A stretch of DNA of 64,000 nt. Origin: Dinoroseobacter sp039192165. GTDB taxonomy: Bacteria > Pseudomonadota > Alphaproteobacteria > Rhodobacterales > Rhodobacteraceae. The translations under genes were made by a program, and so were the position numbers. Within the stretch, counting starts at the first letter, position 1. Every line of letters begins with the position of its first letter. Shown here in pieces: positions 17,454 through 27,202 of the stretch. The stretch spans positions 509,457-573,456 of the forward strand of contig JBCCXD010000002.1 of the NCBI GenBank assembly GCA_039192165.1, given 5' to 3'. The notes beneath the pieces are model-generated. The model was not told where the DNA came from. It was given only the letters and a program-made list of their open reading frames with translations, and did not search any database.

Positions 17454-17951
17454 ATGTCGTCCGAAGACGCGAGCCTAATTGGATTTTCAAAGCATGATCA
17501 CGAGGCATGCGTGGCGGATGCTCTCAAGGCCGCTGAGACGCGCTGCGCAAATGAAGGGCTGCGATTCACGCCCGTGCGCCGTAAGGTTCTGGATCTTCTG
17601 CTGACCGAGCACCGCGCGCTCGGGGCGTACGCTATTCTGGATATGCTGCGAGATGCAGGGTTCGGATCACAACCGCCTGTAGCCTACCGTGCGCTTGATT
17701 TTCTGGTCGAACATCAATTCGTCCACAAGATAGAACGGCTGAACGCGTTTGTGGCCTGTGCGCATCCCGGCAAGACACACTCACCGGCCTTCATGATTTG
17801 CAGATTGTGCGACGCTGTGGCTGAAGCGCAATCCGTGCCGTCAAAGGGCGCGCTTGGCGCAGCGGCCCGGGCGGCTGGTTTCCAGATCGAGAAAACGGTT
17901 GTGGAGGCCGAGGGCATCTGCCCGGATTGCCTCGATAAAGTCGACGCATGA
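17454..17951 (+). CDS. zur: Zinc uptake regulator (Fur family)
   Basis: Zur represses zinc uptake genes when loaded with zinc. The product (165 residues from ATG 17454) has the Fur-type DNA-binding domain GLRFTPVRRKVLDLLLTEHR...PVAYRALDFLVEHQFVHKIE. It has the structural zinc cysteines CRLC (mid C-terminal domain) and CPDC (C terminus), plus HPGKTHSPAF before them. ATG 17454 is preferred to 17418 because AAGAGAGG (17438-17445) lies eight bases upstream, and the earlier ATG sits inside Zur box 2. Its stop overlaps znuC. Confidence 0.93.
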   Translation: MSSEDASLIGFSKHDHEACVADALKAAETRCANEGLRFTPVRRKVLDLLLTEHRALGAYAILDMLRDAGFGSQPPVAYRALDFLVEHQFVHKIERLNAFVACAHPGKTHSPAFMICRLCDAVAEAQSVPSKGALGAAARAAGFQIEKTVVEAEGICPDCLDKVDA

Positions 17952-18691
17952 GCCTGATATCAGTTGAAAATCTTGGCGTCGCCTACGGCGCGAAAGTTGT
18001 TTTGCGCAACGTGGCGCTGAAACTGGACGCGGGCGAGATCGTGACCATTGTCGGGCCGAACGGGTCCGGCAAGACGAGTCTTTTGCGGGCGATCATCGGC
18101 GCAGTCACCCCGGCCACAGGTGAGATTTCGCGGCAAACTGGCCTGAAGATCGGTTACGTGCCGCAGAGGCTGCATATCGATCCCACCTTGCCGATTACAG
18201 TAGGTCGTTTTTTGCGCCTGACCGACACTGTCACAAAAGCGGAGTGCAAGGCAGCACTTGATGCCGCGGGCGCGCCGGACTTGCTGCCGCGTCAGATGTC
18301 TCAGCTTTCGGGGGGGCAGTTTCAGCGGGTTCTGCTGGCCCGGGCACTTATCAATACGCCCGATGTCCTTTTACTGGACGAAGCCACGCAAGGGCTCGAT
18401 CAGCTCGGGTCTGCTGCGTTTTACAATCAGATAGAGACCGTACGGCGCGAGACCGGCTGTGCCATATTGATGATCAGCCATGAATTGCACGTTGTTATGA
18501 GCGCTTCGGATCGTGTGATCTGTCTGAACGGGCATGTCTGTTGCGAGGGCACGCCAGCAGTCGTGGCCTCGGCACCGGAATACCGGGCGCTGTTCGGGTC
18601 CGGTACAGGTGGTGCCCTTGCGCTCTACAGGCATGAGCACGACCACGGGCATGATCATGATCAGCTGCACAGCCATGAGGCGGCCGAGTAA
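17948..18691 (+). CDS. znuC: Zinc ABC transporter ATP-binding protein
   Basis: ZnuC powers zinc import through ZnuB. The 247-residue product has Walker A GPNGSGKTS, signature LSGGQFQR, Walker B VLLLDEATQGLD and switch histidine MISHELH. A short C-terminal tail is His-rich (EHDHGHDHDQLHSHE), which may buffer zinc on the cytoplasmic side. Start and stop overlap zur and znuB, so the three genes form one operon. Confidence 0.96.
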   Translation: MSLISVENLGVAYGAKVVLRNVALKLDAGEIVTIVGPNGSGKTSLLRAIIGAVTPATGEISRQTGLKIGYVPQRLHIDPTLPITVGRFLRLTDTVTKAECKAALDAAGAPDLLPRQMSQLSGGQFQRVLLARALINTPDVLLLDEATQGLDQLGSAAFYNQIETVRRETGCAILMISHELHVVMSASDRVICLNGHVCCEGTPAVVASAPEYRALFGSGTGGALALYRHEHDHGHDHDQLHSHEAAE

Positions 18692-19488
18692 TGTTTGATG
18701 ACTTTATGACCCGTGCCATGGTGGCGGGCGTTGGCGTCGCTTTTGCAGCAGCCCCGCTTGGCTGCTTTGTCGTCTGGCGTCGCATGGCATATTTTGGCGA
18801 TGCCACAGCGCACGCGGCCATCCTCGGCGTGGCCCTGTCGCTTGCATTCCAAATCTCCATCTTCGTGGGCACTGTGGTTGTAGCCCTTGTCATGGCGCTG
18901 ACAGTGACACTGCTGGCGGGGCGTGGGTACGCGATGGACACACTTCTGGGCGTACTTGCGCACTCTGCACTGGCTTTCGGACTGGTTGCGGTCTCGTTTT
19001 TATCTGGGATCCGGATCGATCTGATGGCTTATCTTTTTGGCGATATTCTTGCTGTGTCGCGAAGCGATCTCTTGGTGATTTGGGGCGGAGCAGCGATTGT
19101 GGTTGCTCTCATCGTCTGGCGTTGGTCGGCTCTCCTGACATCAACCCTGAACGAAGAACTTGCTTATGCCAGCGGGCTTAATCCCAAACGGGAACAGCTG
19201 ATCCTGACGGTCGCGCTCGCCATTACGGTTGCAGTGGCCATCAAGGTCGTCGGTGTCATCCTTATTGCGGCACTTCTGATCATTCCTGCAGCCGCGGCCC
19301 GAGGTCTCAGCCGAACACCCGAGGCGATGGCGGCGATTGCCGCAATAATTGGCGCTGCATCCGCTGTTACGGGGCTGCAGGCTGCCTATGTCTTTGATAC
19401 GCCCGCCGGACCGTCGATCGTCTGTGTTGCAACACTTATCTTTGCGGCACTCAACCTCGTTGGATGGCGCAGCCGAAGCAGCGTATAG
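18691..19488 (+). CDS. znuB: Zinc ABC transporter permease
   Basis: ZnuB is the integral membrane subunit of the zinc importer, of the ABC-3 family. The 265 residues contain about eight hydrophobic segments and the family stretch WRRMAYFGDATAHAAILGVAL near the N terminus. The ATG overlaps the znuC stop. The gene converges on mtlK with a gap of only ten bases and no visible terminator. Confidence 0.95.
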   Translation: MFDDFMTRAMVAGVGVAFAAAPLGCFVVWRRMAYFGDATAHAAILGVALSLAFQISIFVGTVVVALVMALTVTLLAGRGYAMDTLLGVLAHSALAFGLVAVSFLSGIRIDLMAYLFGDILAVSRSDLLVIWGGAAIVVALIVWRWSALLTSTLNEELAYASGLNPKREQLILTVALAITVAVAIKVVGVILIAALLIIPAAAARGLSRTPEAMAAIAAIIGAASAVTGLQAAYVFDTPAGPSIVCVATLIFAALNLVGWRSRSSV

Positions 19489-19498
19489 CCCGGACCAA

Positions 19499-21001
19499 TT
19501 ACGCGGTTTGCGACATGCTTGAAAAGCTGTCGAGCGCTGCTTCTGCACCTGCGTTCCAGATCAGGTTCAACCAGTCTGCAAATATGCCCGCGAAGCGCGT
19601 GTCGGCGAGATCGCCGTAAAGGGCGGTTTGCCTAAGCCAGATCACCGGATCGTTTCGGGCTGCCTGCGCGGCGCCCGTGAGGCGCGCCCAGTTGGGGTCG
19701 TTTGGCGCGATGTCTGAACCGTCTTCGCGTGTTCCGGCGCACATGCGCGCCCAGAACGCCTCTGCCAGGGCGAGCCCCGTAACGCCCGCGTTAACGGCCA
19801 GTGCGTCATGCACTGAGGGAAGCAGAAACCCCGGGTGCCGAGACGATCCATCAAAGGCCACGCGCCGGTTGGTGTCATGAATGGCTGTGTTTGCGAAACG
19901 CTTTGCCACGAGCACGAGATAGTCGGCAGGAGAGGTGCCCGGAACTGAGTGCACAAAGGGCGTAATCTCGTTATTCTGCGTCTCATAAAAGAAGGCTGCC
20001 ACTTTTGGATGCGACATCGAATCTGCGATTGTTTGTAAGCCCAGAAGCTCCCCCACATTCGCAAGAAGCTGATGCCCTCCGTTAAGGATACGCAGCTTCA
20101 TCGCCTCGTAAGCATGCACGTCTGGGGTTACTGTAACGCCGACATCCTCCAAGGGGGGACGCCCGGAGCAAAACGCATCCTCCACCACCCATTGCCTGTA
20201 GTTCTCATGCGTTACAGGTGCTGCGTCTTCGATCCCAAAGTCACGGGCAAGCGCGATTTCCTTCGGCCCTGTCGCCGGAACGATGCAGTCTACCATTGAA
20301 TTCGGAAAGGCGCCATTTTGCTCAATCCAGTCTGCAAGGCTTGCATCCGTCGCCCGCGCCAATGCGACAACGGCTTGCCGCGCAATCGCGCCATTGCCCT
20401 GAAGATTGTCACAGCTCAGGACAGTGAAAGGCGCGTGTCCGCCGGACTTGCGCAGCTTCAATGCTGCGACAATTGCTCCGAAAACAGTGCAGGGTGCGTC
20501 CGGGTGTGCGATGTCGTGCTGGAAATCTGCGTGTGACATGCTCGGCCCGCCATCGGTGCCAAGATAGTAGCCACCTTCGGTCACCGTAAGCGCCACAATG
20601 CGGATCGCTGGATCGCCCATCGCGCCAATCAAAGGCGCGTTGCCAGTCTCCACAGGTAGAAAGTCGATCATTACGCCGGTAACTTCCGCAGCCACGTTTT
20701 GCGGGTCGAGCTCGATCAGCGTGGTAAGGAAATCCTGCGCGCTCAGCTTGTCGCGCATTGCTGCATCGCCCGGTCGAACCCCGGCGCCGATGATGGCCCA
20801 GTCCAGTGCCTGACCGGTCTGCATCAGGCGATGGATGTACCAGGCCTGGTGTGCCCGGTGAAAATTGCCCAGCCCGATATGGACGATCCCAGGCTTAAGA
20901 GAGGTGCGATCATAGTGTGGACGTCGCACCTCGCCCGGAAGATCGCGCAGGGTCTGGTTGCTGAGTTTGATCAGCGGTTCTTGGCTGGTGTCTGCGCGCA
21001 T
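19499..21001 (-). CDS. mtlK: Mannitol 2-dehydrogenase
   Basis: The enzyme oxidises D-mannitol to D-fructose with NAD. The 500-residue product has the N-terminal motif IVHIGLGNFHRAHQAWY, the central EGGYYLG and the C-terminal catalytic region MKLRILNGGHQLLANVGELLG with the family K-x5-N-x2-H pattern. ATG 21001 overlaps the smoS stop as TGATG. The longer frame up to 21316 lies inside smoS and is not used. It is the last gene of the polyol operon, as in Rhodobacter. Confidence 0.94.
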   Translation of the reverse strand: MRADTSQEPLIKLSNQTLRDLPGEVRRPHYDRTSLKPGIVHIGLGNFHRAHQAWYIHRLMQTGQALDWAIIGAGVRPGDAAMRDKLSAQDFLTTLIELDPQNVAAEVTGVMIDFLPVETGNAPLIGAMGDPAIRIVALTVTEGGYYLGTDGGPSMSHADFQHDIAHPDAPCTVFGAIVAALKLRKSGGHAPFTVLSCDNLQGNGAIARQAVVALARATDASLADWIEQNGAFPNSMVDCIVPATGPKEIALARDFGIEDAAPVTHENYRQWVVEDAFCSGRPPLEDVGVTVTPDVHAYEAMKLRILNGGHQLLANVGELLGLQTIADSMSHPKVAAFFYETQNNEITPFVHSVPGTSPADYLVLVAKRFANTAIHDTNRRVAFDGSSRHPGFLLPSVHDALAVNAGVTGLALAEAFWARMCAGTREDGSDIAPNDPNWARLTGAAQAARNDPVIWLRQTALYGDLADTRFAGIFADWLNLIWNAGAEAALDSFSSMSQTA

Positions 21002-21774
21002 CAGCTCATCCAGTTTCCGCCATCGACATTGTAGGTCTGTGCGACGATATAATCCGCTTCGTCGGAGGCAAGAAACACCGCCATGCCAGTCAGGTCCTCG
21101 GCGCGTCCCATGCGTCCGAACGGCACTGCCGCGCCGACTTCCTGCTTCTTCTGTCCCAAGGCTTTGCCTTCGTATTTTGCAAAGAGTGCATCCACCCCGT
21201 CCCAATGCGCGCCATCCACCACACCGGGCGCAATGGCATTCACGTTGATCCCGCTTGAGATCAGGTTCAGGCCGGCTGATTGCGTCAGCGAAATCACCGC
21301 TGCCTTGCTGGCGCAATAGACAGCGACAAGCGCTTCGCCTCGGCGCCCCGCCTGCGAGGCCATATTGATGATTTTGCCTTTAACACCGTGCGCAATCATA
21401 TGGCGCGCCACGGCTTGAAGGGTAAACAGGGCGCCTGCCACATTGATATCGAAAACGCGCTGGTAGTCGGATTGTTCAATTTCGACGATCGGCGCCGCCG
21501 TGAAAACGGCAGCATTGTTAATCAAAATATCAATTGGTCCAAAGGCTTCAGAGATTTGCGAGATCGCCCGCTCGATGCTGTCCGTATCGGTAACGTCCAT
21601 CTGAACAGCCAGGGCGTCAGGGCCGATCTTGGATGCGGCTGCCTCCGCCTGGGCGATATCAATATCACAAAGACCGACGCGCGCTCCTTCGGCAATGTAG
21701 GCCTTCGCAAAGGCCAGCCCGATACCCCGGGCGGCCCCGGTAATCAAAGCCGTTTTGCCTGCAAGCCGCGTCAT
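21001..21774 (-). CDS. smoS: Sorbitol/galactitol dehydrogenase (SDR)
   Basis: This is a short-chain dehydrogenase of 257 residues, close in sequence pattern to Rhodobacter SmoS, which oxidises sorbitol to fructose and galactitol to tagatose. The NAD motif is TGAARGIGLAFA, the NAG motif NNAAVF, and the catalytic Ser-Tyr-Lys lies in MASQAGRRGEALVAVYCASKAA. It ends VAQTYNVDGGNWMS like its homologue. ATG 21774 overlaps the smoK stop, and the frame upstream to 21993 is only smoK antisense-free read-through in another frame. Confidence 0.93.
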   Translation of the reverse strand: MTRLAGKTALITGAARGIGLAFAKAYIAEGARVGLCDIDIAQAEAAASKIGPDALAVQMDVTDTDSIERAISQISEAFGPIDILINNAAVFTAAPIVEIEQSDYQRVFDINVAGALFTLQAVARHMIAHGVKGKIINMASQAGRRGEALVAVYCASKAAVISLTQSAGLNLISSGINVNAIAPGVVDGAHWDGVDALFAKYEGKALGQKKQEVGAAVPFGRMGRAEDLTGMAVFLASDEADYIVAQTYNVDGGNWMS

Positions 21775-22775
21775 GTCATCCGCAGACCCTGCCCATCGAA
21801 GCGATGAAGCTGATCCATTTGCGGCGAGATGTAGATCGTGTCGCCATGCCTTGCGGAGATATCTCCGGTAATTCGAACTGTGACCATATCGGCCAAACCT
21901 GTTTCGTGCACGTGGATGAACGTGTCGGAGCCGAGATGTTCGGCAACGCCTACCACGCCTTTCCACAAGCCTTCGGTCTTGCTGACATCGCAATGCTCAG
22001 GACGGATGCCAATGGTAGCGGCGCCATGTTTCTCGGCCTCGTTTCCCTTGATCAGGTTCATCTTTGGAGAGCCGATGAAGCCTGCCACGAATTCGTTGCG
22101 GGGCGAGTGGTATAGGTCCAGTGGGCTGCCCACCTGTTCGATTACGCCGGCTTGCAAAACCACGATCTTGTCCGCCATGGTCATTGCCTCAACCTGGTCG
22201 TGTGTGACGTAGATCATCGTTGTTTTCAGGCGTTCATGGAGTTCGCTGATCTCCAGTCGCATGCCGACCCGCAGCGCTGCATCTAGGTTCGACAAAGGTT
22301 CGTCGAACAAAAATGCCGCTGGCTCCCGCACGATAGCCCGCCCGATTGCGACGCGCTGTCGCTGACCACCCGACAGCTGTCCGGGCCGACGGTCAAGATA
22401 GTCAGACAGGTTCAGGACCTGCGCGGCGCCTTCGACCCGTTTGTCGATCTCAGTCTGATCAAGTTTTGCCATGCGCAGGGGGAAGGCGATGTTTTTGCGC
22501 ACCGACATATGCGGGTACAGCGCGTAGGACTGGAACACCATCGCCAGGCCGCGTTTCGCCGGAGGAACATCGGTGGCATCGGCGGCGTCGATCTCGATAT
22601 GGCCGGTTGTGATGTCTTCGAGCCCAGCGATCAGCCGCAGCAGGGTTGACTTCCCGCAGCCTGATGGACCGACGAACACCGCAAACTCACCATCCTCGAT
22701 GGTCAGGTCGAGAGGTGGAATGACCTGAACGTCGCCGAAGCTTTTGGTCACGGACTTGAGTTGAATACGTCCCAT
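21771..22775 (-). CDS. smoK: Polyol ABC transporter ATP-binding protein
   Basis: This is the ATPase of a CUT1-type importer, 334 residues. It has Walker A GPSGCGKST, signature LSGGQRQR, Walker B AFLFDEPLSNLD and switch VTHDQVEAMT, followed by a C-terminal MalK-like regulatory (TOBE) domain. Position between the permease genes and smoS matches the Rhodobacter smo operon. It is 12 bases downstream of smoG. Confidence 0.95.
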   Translation of the reverse strand: MGRIQLKSVTKSFGDVQVIPPLDLTIEDGEFAVFVGPSGCGKSTLLRLIAGLEDITTGHIEIDAADATDVPPAKRGLAMVFQSYALYPHMSVRKNIAFPLRMAKLDQTEIDKRVEGAAQVLNLSDYLDRRPGQLSGGQRQRVAIGRAIVREPAAFLFDEPLSNLDAALRVGMRLEISELHERLKTTMIYVTHDQVEAMTMADKIVVLQAGVIEQVGSPLDLYHSPRNEFVAGFIGSPKMNLIKGNEAEKHGAATIGIRPEHCDVSKTEGLWKGVVGVAEHLGSDTFIHVHETGLADMVTVRITGDISARHGDTIYISPQMDQLHRFDGQGLRMT

Positions 22776-22786
22776 GGGTCAGTTCC

Positions 22787-23617
<831 letters not shown>

Positions 23618-23630
23618 GGTCAGATCCTCC

Positions 23631-24497
23631 TCACGCGTCCAGGTTCTTGCCGACGATGCGCATCAGGAAGATCGCGACTATATTGGCAAGGATGATAGCG
23701 TAGACGCCGCCCGCGGAGCCAAGCCCGACATTCTGGCTTTCCAGCACGCGCTGGAAGATCAGGTAGGTAAGGGTCCGGGTGCCGAATGCGCCGCCGGTTG
23801 TTACGAAAATCTCGGCGAAGATAGACAACAGGAAAATTGTCTGGATCAGGATCACGATCGTGATCGCGCGGCTGAGATGCGGCAAAGTAATGTGCCAAAA
23901 GCGGTTGAGTGGCGAGGCGCCGTCCATCTCGGCAGCTTCGAGCTGTTCGCTGTCAAGCGACTGGATGGCTGTCAGCAGGATCAAAGTGGCGAAGGGCAAC
24001 CATTGCCAGGAAACGATCATGATGATCGATGTCATCGAAGCTTCGGACAGCCATGAGATCGGTTCGGCTCCGAAGAAGCGCCACAGATGTGCCAGAAGGC
24101 CGTTCACCGGGTCCATGAACATGTTTTTCCAGACCAGAGCGGAGACCGTGGGCATCACAAAGAACGGTGCGATGACCAGGATACGAACGACACCCTGTCC
24201 CCACATTGGCTGATCCAGCAGCATTGCCAGCAGAATGCCAAGCGCGACTGTGATCACCAGAACACCACCGACAATGAGAAGGGTGGCCTGAACCGCGGGC
24301 CAGAACGCGCTGGAGGACACGAACCGGACGTAGTTTTCAAATCCCACCCAGCCCAGGTCGCCGCCGCGCAGGGGCAGGTACTTTTTGAAGGAGAAGTAGA
24401 GTGTCATCGTCAGCGGCACCAGCATCCATCCCAGAAGAAGGATCACGGCGGGGGCCATCATAAGGCGCGCGGCAGATCGGGAATGTTGGGTCGCCAT
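23631..24497 (-). CDS. smoF: Polyol ABC transporter permease 1
   Basis: This is a 288-residue MalF-type permease with six membrane segments. The EAA loop is EQLEAAEMDGASPLNRFWHITLPHL. It pairs with SmoG to form the membrane channel. A gap of about 106 bases separates it from smoE, and that gap holds a GC-rich hairpin. Confidence 0.95.
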   Translation of the reverse strand: MATQHSRSAARLMMAPAVILLLGWMLVPLTMTLYFSFKKYLPLRGGDLGWVGFENYVRFVSSSAFWPAVQATLLIVGGVLVITVALGILLAMLLDQPMWGQGVVRILVIAPFFVMPTVSALVWKNMFMDPVNGLLAHLWRFFGAEPISWLSEASMTSIIMIVSWQWLPFATLILLTAIQSLDSEQLEAAEMDGASPLNRFWHITLPHLSRAITIVILIQTIFLLSIFAEIFVTTGGAFGTRTLTYLIFQRVLESQNVGLGSAGGVYAIILANIVAIFLMRIVGKNLDA

Positions 24498-24582
24498 GAC
24501 GCAAATCCTCTCGGTTCAGGCACATTGCAGCCTGTGAGATATACGCGAGTTTGGGAAGAAGGGTGCAGGGGGCAGGGAGCCG

Positions 24583-24598
24583 CCCACCCGCGGGAGGG
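24583..24598 (-). terminator. GC-rich hairpin between smoE and smoF
   Basis: CCCACCCGCGGGAGGG is an inverted repeat just after the smoE stop, without a T run. Such hairpins after binding-protein genes often protect the upstream message and lower downstream expression. That role here is inferred. Confidence 0.35.
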
Positions 24599-24603
24599 AC
24601 GCT

Positions 24604-25905
24604 TCAGTAGCCTGCAGCTTCCATCTCTTCAGTGGTGATCGCCTGCGCTTTGGCAAGCGCTTCATCCACAGTCTGTTGACCGGCATAGACTGCAGAGAAT
24701 TCCTGACTCACCTGGCTTGCAATGCCCGCAAATTCTGGAATAGCCGCGAACTGAATGCCGACATAAGGGCTTGGCTCGACAGTCGAGTCGTTTGGATCAG
24801 CAGACAGGATTGAATCCAGTGTCATCTGTGCAAACGGAACCTTCTGGTACTCGGGGTTCTCGTAAAGCGAGGTCCGAGCGCCCGGAGGAACATTGGCCCA
24901 GCCTTCGTTCGCCGCGACGAGCTCGATATAGTCTTTCGAAGTTGCCCATTCGATGAAGGTCTTGGCTTCTGCTTCCTGCTGAGTTCCTGCGGGAATTGCC
25001 AGCGCCCAGGCCCAGAGCCAGTTGGAACGTTTTCCAAGCCCATTGTCGGGGGCCAGTGCGAATCCCACACTGTCTGCCACAGTCGAGTCATCAGGGTTTG
25101 TCACGAAAGAGGCTGCGACGGTCGCGTCGATCCACATCCCGCATTTGCCTTGCTGGAACAGCGACAGGTTTTCGTTGAAACCATTGGTCGCGTAACCGGC
25201 AGGGCCGGATTCGTTCATCATGCCCACAAAAAATTCCAGCGTATCTTTCCACGGCTGGGTGTCGAACTGCGCCTTCCAGTCCTCATCAAACCAGCGCGCT
25301 CCGAAGGAGTTAGACATGGCAGTGATGAACGCTCCACCTTCGCCCCAGCCGGCTTTCCCACGCAAACAGATACCATTGATATCATTTTCGCGGTCTGTCA
25401 TGGCTGCTGCGGCTTCACGTATGAAGGTCCAGGTCGGCGCGTCCGGCATTTCGAGCCCGGCCGCTGCCATCAGGTCGGTCCGGTACATGATCATGGAGCT
25501 TTCGCCATAGAATGGCGCCGCATAGAGCGTCCCGTCATGGCTCAGACCACCGGCCATAGCGGGCAGAATGTCTTCGACGTCATATCCGTCGGACAATCCA
25601 TCAAGCGGAACGAGCCAGTCGTTGGCGCCCCAGATCGGTGTTTCGTACATCCCGATCGTCATAATGTCGAACTGTCCACCCTTGGTGGTAATGTCGGTCG
25701 TCACGCGTTGCCGCAAGACGTTCTCTTCCAGCGTAACCCACTCGACTTCGATACCTGTCTGCTCGGTAAACGTGTCGGTGTAGCCCTGCATCCGGATCAT
25801 GTCACCGTTGTTGACTGTCGCGATGGTAATGGATTGGGCGTGGGCCGCTGCGGTCGCTGCGATGGTAAGCGCAGTCGCCGCACGAAGTGCGTTCTTCAAG
25901 TACAT
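24604..25905 (-). CDS. smoE: Polyol ABC transporter substrate-binding protein
   Basis: This is a periplasmic sugar-alcohol-binding protein of 433 residues. The signal peptide is MYLKNALRAATALTIAATAAAHAQS. It belongs to the bacterial extracellular solute-binding family 1 (ITIATVNNGDMIRMQ..., later CGMWIDATVAASFV). ATG 25905 is chosen because AGGGAGGAA lies eight bases upstream. The frame continues to 25953 without a signal. It is the first gene of smoEFGK-smoS-mtlK, with a LacI-type operator 72 bases upstream. Confidence 0.94.
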   Translation of the reverse strand: MYLKNALRAATALTIAATAAAHAQSITIATVNNGDMIRMQGYTDTFTEQTGIEVEWVTLEENVLRQRVTTDITTKGGQFDIMTIGMYETPIWGANDWLVPLDGLSDGYDVEDILPAMAGGLSHDGTLYAAPFYGESSMIMYRTDLMAAAGLEMPDAPTWTFIREAAAAMTDRENDINGICLRGKAGWGEGGAFITAMSNSFGARWFDEDWKAQFDTQPWKDTLEFFVGMMNESGPAGYATNGFNENLSLFQQGKCGMWIDATVAASFVTNPDDSTVADSVGFALAPDNGLGKRSNWLWAWALAIPAGTQQEAEAKTFIEWATSKDYIELVAANEGWANVPPGARTSLYENPEYQKVPFAQMTLDSILSADPNDSTVEPSPYVGIQFAAIPEFAGIASQVSQEFSAVYAGQQTVDEALAKAQAITTEEMEAAGY

Positions 25906-25977
25906 CCGTTTCCTCCCTGAAGCTTGGATGTTGTGCAGAAACGGTACTGCCAAAGTTATCGCGGCGTCAATAAAAAC

Positions 25978-25991
25978 TTTACGCGCGCAAA
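25978..25991. promoter_or_regulatory. LacI-family operator before smoE
   Basis: TTTACGCGCGCAAA is a 14-base palindrome with the CG centre typical of LacI-family sites. Its reverse complement shares TTTGCGCGCG with a second site (27077-27091) in front of the LacI-type gene itself. Confidence 0.7.
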
Positions 25992-25997
25992 ATTTTG

Positions 25998-27023
25998 TCA
26001 GGCTGAGTCCCGCAGAATGAGGCGCGCGGGGAAGAGCGTTTCGGTACGGCGTTGGAATTTCCCACCGCTTTCAATGAGTTCCACGAGAGTATCTACGCTT
26101 TTAGCGGCCACGTTATCGTAGTCATGGGCGGCTGTTGTAAGCGCAGGACAGGTAAATCTCGAGAATGGATGATTGTCATTCGACGCAACGCGAAGCGCGC
26201 AGTCCTTCTCCCGCCCGACGCGAATCCCCAGCTCGTAACACGCAGACAACAGTCCTATGGCCAACCGGTCATTGCTGCACAGCACCGCGTCGGTTTCGAG
26301 CACATTCTGCTGCAGCATCTTGCCGGCTCCTAAGCGTCCGATTTCTTCGAATGCCCAACCCTCGCCGTCGATCTTTATTACTTGAGGCTCGAAGCCCAGC
26401 CGCTCCATTACCTGGATGTAGGCCCTGCGCCGCTTGTTTGCGTTTGGGTTTGCGGGCGTGCGCATTTCGAAGAAAGCGGGGGGCTCGCCCGTTCGGGTAA
26501 GGTACTCAACAGTCTGAGATACAAAGCTAAAATTGTCTGAGCCGACGAATGCGGCACCTATTCCTTCAAGATTGCTGTCGAACAGGACGGTAGGCACATC
26601 CTGGCAAAACCGCTCGATGCAGGACTTGTCCGAAGCGCGCCCGAGCGGCGCCAGCAAGACACCGGCAGGTTTTAAAGACCGGAGACTGTCGAGAATCTCG
26701 TTTTCCAGTTTTGGTTCGCCGTAAGAGCTGAACAGTGTTGGCCGAAACCCAGCTGAGATGCAGCCCTGCTCCAGAAAACGTGCGATTTCTGCAAAGAAGG
26801 GGTCGGCAAGGTAGGGCACGACGATACCTACATTCTTGGTCAACTTCCGGTTCTGGTTGATGGCAAAGATATTCGGGCGGTAGTCGAATTTCTCGAGCGC
26901 TTCTTCTATCCGCGCGCGGGTTGTCACGCGTACGCTTGCTGGGTCGTGAAAGTATTTCGACACGGTTGGGCGGGAAATCCCACTTACCGCAGCAAACTCT
27001 TCCATATTCTTGATCTTGGTCAT
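25998..27023 (-). CDS. LacI-family repressor of the polyol operon
   Basis: This is a 341-residue LacI-type regulator. The N-terminal helix-turn-helix and hinge read MEEFAAVSGISRPTVSKYFHDPASVRVTTRARIEEALEKF in family fashion, followed by a periplasmic-binding-protein-like sensor domain. It lies directly upstream of smoE on the same strand. Matching palindromes in front of smoE and of this gene support control of the polyol operon and autoregulation. The inducer is inferred to be a polyol. Confidence 0.9.
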   Translation of the reverse strand: MTKIKNMEEFAAVSGISRPTVSKYFHDPASVRVTTRARIEEALEKFDYRPNIFAINQNRKLTKNVGIVVPYLADPFFAEIARFLEQGCISAGFRPTLFSSYGEPKLENEILDSLRSLKPAGVLLAPLGRASDKSCIERFCQDVPTVLFDSNLEGIGAAFVGSDNFSFVSQTVEYLTRTGEPPAFFEMRTPANPNANKRRRAYIQVMERLGFEPQVIKIDGEGWAFEEIGRLGAGKMLQQNVLETDAVLCSNDRLAIGLLSACYELGIRVGREKDCALRVASNDNHPFSRFTCPALTTAAHDYDNVAAKSVDTLVELIESGGKFQRRTETLFPARLILRDSA

Positions 27024-27076
27024 GCGTTCAAGGCTTTGAGAAAACGAAGCTGAATTTGACAGTAGCTTTCATAATC

Positions 27077-27091
27077 TTTGCGCGCGACAAA
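27077..27091. promoter_or_regulatory. LacI-family operator before the repressor gene
   Basis: TTTGCGCGCGACAAA lies 54 bases upstream of the repressor start and shares ten contiguous bases with the site before smoE. One extra base breaks perfect symmetry, so binding may be weaker. Confidence 0.6.
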
Positions 27092-27202
27092 AAATCAATA
27101 GCGGAAATCCGCGGGCCGCCAAACCGGACCGACGTGACGCTGCAGCGGATATTTTTGTCTTACCGCCGGCCCCGGGTGCACCAAACGTCCATAGGATGCG
27201 AT

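Noticed and set aside
21002..21316. A 605-residue mannitol dehydrogenase with extra N-terminal part, suggesting a fusion
   Set aside because: The extra part is an alternative frame of smoS. ATG 21001 overlaps the smoS stop and gives the standard protein.
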